Source: Corydoras sp. C115
Taxonomy: Eukaryota; Chordata; Actinopteri; Siluriformes; Callichthyidae
Direction of reading: 5' to 3'
DNA length: 64,000 bases
NCBI GenBank assembly: GCA_019802505.1
Contig: JAFMOC010000197.1
Location: forward strand, 147,001-211,000
The position numbers were made by a program, and so were the translations under genes. Positions 55,271-64,000 of this stretch are shown here, in pieces; within the stretch, counting starts at the first letter, position 1; each line of letters begins with the position of its first letter. The notes beneath the pieces are model-generated. The model was not told the origin of the DNA. It did no database searches and was given only the letters and a program-made list of their open reading frames with translations.

Positions 55271-55921
55271 GAATGGTTTTATTAAAATGTAATGATTTGG
55301 TGATTTAATTTATTCTGGACGCTTAATACATACATAAAAAATCCATAAAAATTACCAATTCCTGATTGTGTGGTTTTTAAACATTTTAATATTTTATTTT
55401 ATTAAATATTTTATTTTAATATTTTATTAGATCCATTAGTTCCTGCAGAAATCCCAAAAAAGCCCCACACTGTAACGATCCGTCAGCCCTCAGTCCATTT
55501 ACATTCTGATCACTTCACTTAGGAGGACATCACAGTGACGTCACAGTCACGTCTTAACCAATCAGGACAGGGATCAGGGTGATTAGGATCACCTGTGTGG
55601 ATTGGGCGTGGCTGAGGACCTCACCTTTACTTAACCCAACCTGCAGGTTCCTCCTCGTTTGAGCTCCAAAGCTTCAAACTTGAGTTTTTGTTCTTGAGGT
55701 GGTTGTTGGTTCTTCTGACCGCCTGAACATTTCACAGCCTTCTACCCTGACCGTCTGACTCGGGTGTCTGATGAGTCTGCTCTGCGGTGGCTCACTGGTA
55801 TCATCCCTCTAAACCTGGTGGTGGTGCTGCGTTTGGACAGAAGCTTCTCCCTGTAGCCTATATTAGGTTCTATTTAGGTTCCGTAATCCCATCCGGAGGA
55901 AGGAACCCAGTCTGATCAGAT

Positions 55922-58900
55922 ATGACACTCGTACTTTGGTAAGTTATACCTTTAAAGTTGGAGGTTCTTCCCATGTTAACCAGCTGGATGACCACCGGTC
56001 TCTCCTCTTAGCACCCTGTGGATGCTCGTGTTTGCTGATGTGGCTGCGGCACAAACGACTTACAGCCAAAGTAAGATCTCTGAGCTTCTCAGAGTCTGAA
56101 GTTGGTGGTGGTGGTGTTCCACGGGTGTGGAGGCTCATGTCTGATCTCTTGTGCTCTTCTGCAGAAGGTCCTGGACTGAAGCTGGAGTGCGCTGGCAATG
56201 TTATGAAGGTGACCCTGGACCGCTCGCTGGTTTATGGGAGTCAGATCGATGTGGATGCCATCAGTAAGTGTGGGGTCCTGCTCGTTCTCCGCCGGTGGGA
56301 TGTTCCATGAGGTTAACACGTGTCGTGCTTTCAGATGGTTCACAGATCGTACCTTTGAAGGGACCGCTGGCGGCTCGCTGCGGCTACAGCGTCGATTCGG
56401 ATCCTCTGGGAGATGCGAAGATCTACACCTCATTACTGAGCTGCTTCACTCAGAACCAGGTGACCTTTATATAAATAGTTATAATATATTCACCTCTACT
56501 CTTAAAATACATTAATTTAAATGTAAACTGAATAATAAACTAAATTTGTGCAAAAGCAATAAACTATCCTTAGTTCTGCACCTCATTGTGTTTATATTTT
56601 AATTAGTTTATTATTTTGTACAAAGTTAATGACTCGTGAGCTCATGTAAATACTTATTATTATTATTATTATTATTACATCCATTTTGTGCTCCTTAATT
56701 CACTATAGATTGGTGAAGGTTTTGGGACATGCTGTGTAATCTTTGAGTTTAATTGTTTTTGACCCATTTTATGCTTTAAAATTTATTAACAGTTTGGGGA
56801 AGGCCCTTTTTCTCTTCCAATTTGACTGTCTCGGCTTTTAAAGACAAGATTGGCCTCAACCAAGTGACCCAACACAATTGGGATGAATTAAATGAGCCAG
56901 GTTGCTTTGATCAACATCGGTGTCTGACCTCAAACACTATTTTTGGGTGTCCAGACTTCTTGCATTTTTATTTATTTTATTTTTAGGGTGACGTCTTGTT
57001 TGATGTTGGACTTCGTCTCCGGTTGCTGGGTCGTTCGGAGAACGTTCTCGAGGTGAAGAAGACCTGTTCTTACAATGAATGGGCAACGAGAGAGATTCTG
57101 TGTGAGAGGAACTTCATGGAGGTAACGTCCAGCCAGCTTTTGATTTATATTTAATTTGGGGAGTTTAATTTACATGGAGGTTCATTTTGCAGGTCTCGGT
57201 TAATAAGCTGCATCCAGAGATGGCTGCATCCAAACAGCCAACCAAAGAACTCAACGGGGTTGTCGGACATTTGACGAACAAAGAGGTGAGACGTGTCCGA
57301 GTCTGAGGGTCAGCTTCATACTTGAGCTGGAATTAAAACCCGTTCACCTTCAGATCCCGACGTCACAGAACCGAATCTGGAGGGTGGTGTTCTATACACC
57401 CAAAGAGAAGCCCATGATGCTGGAGGAGGTCCAGAACGCGGGGTACAGCGTGTCAACAACGCCAACCAGATTGGTTCTGCGAACGGCGTACCACATGCCG
57501 GAGCTGTACACTGAGAACGTAAGAAATGCTGCGGTGTGTTAATGATGTCCTCATGCCACATCAGCTGTGTGACTCTGTCCCTCCATCAGGTGAATGGGGT
57601 GGAAATGGAGGTCTTCAAGGTAACGGCCTACTTCAAGTGGGCGTGGTCCGTTACACTGATCAACGCTGCGGCTGTGTGTCCAACGGGTAAAGCTTAATGA
57701 GCAACGCTTTGATTTATCTTTTGTTTGTAATTGGGATCGTTTAAGGTGGTGGATCATTCTCTGTACTGCAGTGACTGATTTTTAGTTTTAGTGTATGATG
57801 CACCGTAATGCCCTCCTGTGTCACTAGGTGGCCTTCATTTCACGGATAAACTCATAACCTGGCGTGTACCCCGCTACATCAACCCCCTCATGTCCAGTGA
57901 TGAGCACAAAATCCTGGAGCTCAACATGGGAATCGATGGCCAGAAGCTTGATCGAGAGCAGGTGCATCGTAAAGGCTATGAGCTGACCATGACGGAGTCC
58001 CATATCATCATCTCCATGCCTATAGGAGGCGCTGATGGCTACTACAAGGTGTGACGGTTTTGGGTTTGAAGAATCTCTGGTGCTGGACGTTCTGTCCTTT
58101 AAACCTCGGTGTTTCTGCTTCGCAGAGCTACGCGCTGGATTACGTCTACCACATCACCTACAACATCGAACCCATGCTGGAGATGCTGTGGAGGGAGGGC
58201 AAGTCTGAGATCACCAGATACAGAGTCCACTATCCCATCACCACCCCCCCAGAGGCTCGACCACCTTACGTCATCAACAGTGGGTCCTGCTTACATGGGA
58301 CACATGGTTCATTTAACCCTCGTTTTATAATGGTCACCATCTGCGATTTCTGATTGAAAGGTCACATGACCAGCATATGTAAATGACCACAACTGGGTTC
58401 CACATGTTTAAAATTCAGCACCAGTTTGAGTTTAAACAGTGTTGGTGTTTGGGAGGCATAGCTGTTAATTGCACTTTATAATCAATTAATATCTGCCTGT
58501 GTTCCGTCAGACACCGTTCCAGAGTTGGGGCAGTTCGAGGTGGTGTTGGGTACGTTCCTCGGCGACGTCGAGCTGGTCAACATGACCTTCACCACCGGAG
58601 TGATGACCGTGGACAAGGCCAATGAACGTGGCTTCAACGTCCAACAGTTCAAGTTCCCCAACGGCTCGAAGGCGTTCCGCGTCCAGATCCCGTTCTCAGA
58701 TCCGGTGGTCCTGAGGAGTGTACGTGTCGTCACGGTTACCGTCCCGCGTCTTCAGCCGGTCTTCGGCGTGTTAATGAATTTGTTCTCTTTTGCTCAGAAC
58801 AACAAGCAGGCGGTCACCTACACGCTGCCCATCGTCTTCGGGCTGATCATCCTGCCGGAGTACACGCCGTTCTCTCACCCGGCCGTGCTGGAGGCCATCG

Positions 58901-61539
58901 GGGAGGAAATAAGTGAGCGAGCAGATGCACTGGGGGGGGGGGGGGGGGTATTTTGGGGTGTTTGGACTGATGTCTGATTTTTCTTCCAGCTCTGCCGGAT
59001 GTGAATGTGATCTGCGATGAGAAGAACTTCTACACCACCATCGAATACGGAAATCAAGGCAAGAACTTTAACATCCGGGTCGGCAAGAGCACGCTCTCCG
59101 CTGACCTGTATGAGCTGTACAGGGTTCAGGAGAATGCCACTCACCTCAGCATGGCACTGCCCTTCCTGGCACAGGACGTTTCGTTTGAGGTACCATTTCG
59201 CCCTCCCACTGTGATGCTTTTATAAACCTTTTAGAAACACCTATTTTATTTCTTCCCCCCCCCCCCCCCCCGTCTGATTCATCTATCCATCTCCTCAGCG
59301 TGCGACGTCATCCTCACTGAAGAGCCGTGTGGACATCCAGCTCTACGATCCCATCAGCAACTGGCACCTGAGGAACTTCTCCATGAGCTGCATCTTCCCC
59401 ATGACCATGACGGGTATGACCTTCACCTCTCAGCTACCTTTAACTTAATTATATAACAGAATCCACCTTTAGGCAGCAACCAGCCATTTATCATTTTACA
59501 TTTAGTCTCTTGGCAGTTTTTTTTTTTTTTTTTTTTTTTTTATAAATTGAAGTCATGTTACAAATATTGAAAGTAGTACCAAATATTTAACAGACTTCAA
59601 AGATTTATTTTTTTTATTAAATCCCCAAGACAAAATTCCTAGTAAAAAAAAAAAAAAAAAAACATACCCATACATTAAGATTCATTTAATAAAATAAATA
59701 ATTGGCAGACACTTTTATCCAAACTTCCAAAGCGAGCACAGGGTCTGCCACAGCACTCCTTGAGTGTTGAGGGTGTGACACTTGTTACCAAGGACCACAA
59801 TTTAGTAAACCACTTTAGAAAAGGTTAATAACATTAAGAGTTCACCTTCATCCTTAATTGTCTAATTCCTGAGCACCCTTCTGGGAAATGAGGAGAACCT
59901 GATGCACCAAGAACCCAAACTTTGTGGCAGTTTTTGGAAGGCCAGTGATTGAGAAGTATTAAGGATGTGTGCATTTCAGATATTAATCTGACATTGATTG
60001 TGGGTGTATCCTCCTGATCTTCAGAGTGCTTCTCTAATGGATCCATTACTGCGCTTGCTGTGAAGCTTGACTCTGCCACCAACATGGTTCCCAGGAAGCT
60101 GACTCTAATCGATCCGGCCTGTAAACCTGCTTTCAGCAACAGCCGCTTGGCTTACTTCAAATTCGACGCGAGCAGCTGTGGCACGAGCCGAACGGTACGA
60201 GGTTTAGAGATGGGACTTCACCGGAGGAAAACCTTTTATTTAATTTGGTCAAAGTGGCGCTCATTGGTTCTTGTCCGCTGTCCTCCAGTTTGAAGATGGC
60301 ACCATGACGTATTGGAATGAGATCTCGATGAGCGATGCTGAAGCTCAGGAGGCTCAGATGATGCAGTCGCTGGAGACGGGCCTTCAGGCGGAATACCGGT
60401 AACGATCGTGTCCTGCCGTTCATCCACCACCTTAAGGTTTCAGATATTCACCATGTGCTGTGTCTCAGAGTGGAGGTCACCTGCACCTACAAGCTGAGCA
60501 CCACCCGAGTCCTGGCCTTCTCCACCCAACCTCGACACCTTGAGATCATCGCAGAGCCTGGTTTTGGAGAACTGCAAGTCAGAATGAGACTTGCTAGAGG
60601 TAAATGCGTCTCCTGGATATGCTGCCACCTGGCGGCCAAAAACAGTAACCATGGTTAACATTTTTTTTTTTTTTTTTATTTTTTTTTTAATTTGCCACTG
60701 ACCAGCTTTCTGTCGCCCAATGTTTTAATTTCCAGACGCCTCGTATCTTTCCTTCTACAATGCCGATGACTGCCCTGTGGTGCAGTATTTGAGACGGCCC
60801 CTGTTCTTTGAAGTGGAGCTGATGTTCTCCGCTGACCCCCGTATAGAACTGATCCTGAACAAGTGTTGGGCTTCCGATGCGCATGCGACCATGAACTGGG
60901 ACCTCATCGTGAACGGGTAACTATGGGTGCAAGTCCTATTTTGGATGACTGTTGTTTAGCAGCACAACAGGTTCTGGGTTCGACTCCCATTTGGGTTGAA
61001 GGGAGGTTCTTGGTGTGTATGTTTACTGAATCTGAACCTTAATCTTCTGATCTGTGTGTAACCAGATGTCTGAATCCTGGAGATCAGCATCAAACCCGGT
61101 TCCACGCGGTCGCGCCTGACGAACGGGTTCCCATCGCGTCTCATGTCAAACGCTTCGAAGTCAAGATGTTCACTTTCTTCAAAGACAACAAGGCCAGTCA
61201 AGATCAGGTAGCCTATCCCGTCACATCCCCTTCGTGTGCCTCTCCAGCCCGGTCTCTAATGCCTCTTACTGTTTCAGATCATTGTCCACTGTGAGACGGT
61301 GATCTGTGACGTCCATCAGAGTGATCCGGTCTGTAACAGACAGTGTCTCCCGTCTTTAACTGGAAGCACAAAAAGCGGTATGTACCTCACTTATTTATTT
61401 CTTCCTCACTTTCCTGTCATGCAGGGTCTAACCCGACTCCTCTCTTCCTGATACAGTATCAGTACAGAAAACCAAAGTGCCAGAGCAGCTTCACAGGACG
61501 GTGGTCTCGTCTGGACAGATTCTTCTCACGAACTCGTAG
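55922..61539 (+). CDS. zpax1: Zona pellucida (ZPAX/ZP2-class) egg-coat protein, 21 exons, frameshift in exon 5
   Basis: Secreted egg-envelope glycoprotein. Exons: 55922-55938, 56012-56070, 56165-56263, 56335-56459, 56988-57121, 57193-57285, 57354-57518, 57590-57686, 57828-58048, 58126-58279, 58511-58719, 58798-58912, 58990-59189, 59299-59413, 60025-60194, 60289-60398, 60469-60599, 60736-60916, 61066-61207, 61278-61377, 61457-61539. Phases fit at every junction except into exon 5, which is one base short and meets TGA at 56990 in the downstream frame. The open length would be about 906 residues. Signal peptide: LCTLWMLVFADVAAAQ. Long N-terminal region with YNEWATREILCERNFMEVSV, a hallmark of ZP2/ZPAX proteins. 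The ZP module runs from ECFSNGSIT (exon 15) through CGTSRT, CPVVQYLRRP and LNKCWA to ICDV...CNRQC. No transmembrane end or clear furin site is visible. The ZPAX1 assignment is by resemblance and is less sure than the ZP class. Confidence 0.8.
56780..56985. repeat. Decayed transposon-derived repeat next to the exon 5 acceptor
   Basis: aacagtttggggaaggccct at its start, then ttgggatgaattaaatgag and tgtctgacctcaaacact; same family as fragments at 17,460 and 25,940. It ends almost at the exon 5 acceptor of the ZP gene. Confidence 0.55.
58932..58948. repeat. Poly-G run in a ZP intron
   Basis: G run of about 16 in the 77-base intron between ZP exons 12 and 13. A C run of similar length lies at 59,257-59,271 before exon 14. 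Confidence 0.9.
59517..59660. repeat. Poly-T and poly-A runs plus SINE-B tail fragment in a ZP intron
   Basis: T run at 59,517-59,540 and A run at 59,644-59,660. A short fragment like the SINE-B tail (cagacacttttatccaaact, near 59,706) follows. Confidence 0.7.
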
Positions 61540-61552
61540 CGCGTTAGATTTC

Positions 61553-61558
61553 AATAAA
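61553..61558 (+). terminator. Polyadenylation signal of the ZP gene
   Basis: Canonical AATAAA only 14 bases after the stop codon. A very short 3' UTR is common in egg-coat genes. Confidence 0.75.
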
Positions 61559-61559
61559 A

Positions 61560-61919
61560 CGGTGTCTTAAAGCAGATGTGTCTTTATTTCCTTCTCACAG
61601 TAAACGTTTAACTGCTTCACTGATGCAGATGGACTCTGCAGTTCTACAGATACTGACCGTAGTCCATCTGTCCTCTACACTTGGTCCCCTTTACTCGGTT
61701 CTTGATCTCTGAAGGTGTGAACACTGGCTTCTCATTATCAGTCATGGACCCTCATAATGGACCTCAGAGGTTCCCACTCCTCTGGAGAAGTTCCATCTGG
61801 AATTTCTGGATACAGTGAAGTAAATGGTTCCTCAGGTGGAACTTCTGAACAGGTTCTTACTTAACGTTTATACTGAGCTTCAAAATAAATTCTAATGCAA
61901 TCTGAAGTGTGTGTGTGTG

Positions 61920-61959
<40 letters not shown>

Positions 61960-63717
61960 TAAATTTTATAGCTTAATGTGAAACTCAAATTCTAAATAAA
62001 AATGTAAGTAAAAGCAGCATGTCTGTTTTTTTTTTTTTTTTTTTTTTTTATTGAAGGTAATATCCCTGATATTTAATAATTAGATCATTTAATACTAAAC
62101 GATCTAGGGGTTCATTACTCTGAGTTTCCACACGATGGCAGTCGAGAGTAATATAACTCAAGTTACAGTCTAAATCCTGTTTTGTTTTATTAAACGTTGC
62201 AGCTCTTACTTTATATATATTAACTTCTTGCTGTTCCAACTTTACCTGTAAAATAAAATGCGATTATAATCAATTTCAAAGGACTTGAATGATCAATAAA
62301 TCTGATGTTGGGGTTAAATGAACTCGCTCTGCATTTGAGCTTTAAGGTTTGGGTTTTGCAACCCAAGGAGAGAATCTCAGGCAGGTTCTTCGGTTCTCTG
62401 TATGAGTTCTGCTTGCAGATGTCCTCAGGTGTGTAGTTTTTAAAGTGTAGAGCATGCAGCTGAATCCCAGCCAGGTCTGAAATGGTAAAGCAGCTGGCTC
62501 GTGAGTGCTTCCTCGAATCATAGATCTGATTTAGCTGAGAGCTCCCAATCCCATTAGTGACGAGGCAGCATGTCTAAAAGCGATGAGATCAGGGCTATCA
62601 GAGACGAGGGCCGCGGGGCCACATGCTGCTCTGCAGGCTTTAATGCTTTCCTGCTTTAACACAGCTGATTGCACCCCTAAGCTAATTATAACCTCCTCTG
62701 AGTTCGTTAGAGGACGGCGGCTCGAGAACACACTCAGGAAAAGTCCAGTCCACGCTATCGGTTCTCAACATGAGAGAGGTTTTCAGGGTTGATATGAGGA
62801 TCCAGAGCAAAGCCTGGACGTTCTCAAGGTCTAAGCAATAAAATTTAGCCTGTCGCAAGGAAACCCATGCAGGTATGTGGAGAACCTGCAAATCACACAC
62901 AGAAAGGACCTTGTGCTGTGAGGTATTTTATTTTATCAGTCTCATCACATCAGCTGCATGAAATCAAGCACCGAGTCGTGTGTTTGACAGCCGCATGCTT
63001 CCAGCATTAAGTAAACAGTTTAGGGAAGGCCACTTTGTGTTGCAGCATGACTCATAATCTCATATTTCTGTTAAATTGAAGCCGTCGAGGATGAGCCCTT
63101 CCTATGGGCAGCTCTTCAGAGTCATCTCGTCACTGTCGTCCATCCCGTGACGTCGGCGAGGGACGCTCTGAAGACAGGAGGCCTCGCTGCTGAGAGTCTA
63201 ATCCTATTTGAGCCTGGTCTCCTTACTGTCCGTCTGTCATCTGGACTCCTCGGCGGTCTGTGCCTCTGTATACAGGTCAGAAAACTCGTCACGTTCTGGT
63301 CACAGGATGTTAAATGAAGACGTCCCTGAGGTTTTGAGTCGGTTTTGGCTGATTTGTAAGCAGCTGCGGCAGAGGAACGTGGTCCACAATGCGGCCTGAC
63401 GGCAGTGGGACGTTCCCGTCCGTAATCCCTGATGGAAACAAGCGAGTAGATTTACAGCTGAGGAACGAGGCAGAGTTCCAGTGGACATGATGGTGAGTAA
63501 CTCAGAGGACTCTGTAACCGTGAAAAAGCCATGGATTCATTTTACACAAGAATATAAAGCAGAAAATAAAAACATAGAAAACGTTTATATAATACACAGA
63601 TAACATTTAAATTTAAACTGTACTGTAAGTGATAAGAGAGCTCCACAAAGTTTACAGTTTACAGTCATGTACCTCAGAGGTTAATTAGTTTATTTATTTA
63701 TTTATTTTCATTTTCAT
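61560..63717. other. Gene-free right-hand spacer
   Basis: Contains a family-C repeat piece (61,620-61,700), a poly-T run (61,921-61,957), another (62,026-62,049), a SINE-like fragment (62,855-62,930) and a piece of the decayed transposon repeat (cagtttagggaaggcc, near 63,015). No exon recognised on either strand. Confidence 0.6.
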
Positions 63718-64000
63718 TTCATTATCTTCCGCTTGATCCTCTATTAGGGTCGCGGGGGGGTTCCCCATGCCCATCCAGGGGAGAACGTTTCGGGCACCCA
63801 GGACAGGGCGCCAATCCATCGCTGGACACACACCCACTCACTCACACACACGCTATATGGGGCAATTTTGAGAATTCTATTGACTTGATCCATGTTTTTG
63901 GACTGTGGGAGGAAACCGGAGAACCCGGAGGAACCCCACGCAGACACGGGGAGAACATGGAAACTCCACCCAGATGGGGATTCGAACCGGGAATCCCTAG
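63718..64000 (-). mobile_element. SINE-A copy, cut by window end
   Basis: Reversed copy from the tail (attatcttccgc) to the B box (ggattcgaaccgggaatccctag). The tRNA-like 5' end lies outside the window. Confidence 0.85.

Overview
This is a 64 kb window of vertebrate nuclear DNA, almost certainly a ray-finned (teleost) fish. The genes are split into many exons with GT-AG introns. Two tRNA-derived SINE families are dense, microsatellites are long, and the proteins are fish-like orthologues of vertebrate genes. The particular repeats (a SINE ending in ATGA/ATGG repeats and a decayed dispersed element) make me lean to an ostariophysan such as a catfish, but that is a weak inference. I saw no bacterial, plasmid or viral genes.

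Eight protein-coding genes are supported by splice-consistent exon chains that I assembled by hand. From left to right they are: (1) a tau-tubulin kinase gene, minus strand, 5' part only, running off the left edge; (2) slc35f6, minus, complete, 370 aa; (3) mideas (elmsan1), plus, complete, 962 aa; (4) enpp7, minus, complete, 442 aa, including a small C-terminal anchor exon; (5) laptm4a, plus, complete, 229 aa; (6) matn3, minus, 457 aa; (7) ttc32, plus, 141 aa; (8) a large zona pellucida (ZPAX/ZP2-class) egg-coat gene, plus, 21 coding exons. The ZP gene reads cleanly except for an apparent one-base deletion with an in-frame stop at the start of exon 5.

Layout: 1-3.5 kb kinase; 3.5-9.8 kb gene-poor, with repeats and an orphan CCAAT/TATA promoter-like cluster near 7.6-7.95 kb; 9.8-16.7 kb slc35f6 and its promoter, which carries a perfect CLEAR (TFEB-type) palindrome; 16.7-19.5 kb repeats; 19.5-29.3 kb mideas with a GC-rich promoter region; 29.3-35.3 kb enpp7; 36.9-43.4 kb laptm4a; 43.4-46.8 kb repeats; 46.8-52.1 kb matn3; 53.0-54.6 kb ttc32; 55.9-61.6 kb ZP gene; 61.6-64 kb no gene seen. 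laptm4a, matn3 and ttc32 are also neighbours in other vertebrates (human 2p24), so that part is a conserved block. The eight genes are not a functional operon. They are unrelated in role: cytoskeletal/cilium kinase, two lysosomal membrane proteins, an HDAC-complex scaffold, a gut sphingomyelinase, cartilage matrix, a TPR protein and the egg coat.

About 28 copies or fragments of one SINE (called SINE-A here) and five of another (SINE-B) fill introns and spacers. Several SINE-A copies have intact target-site duplications and so look young.
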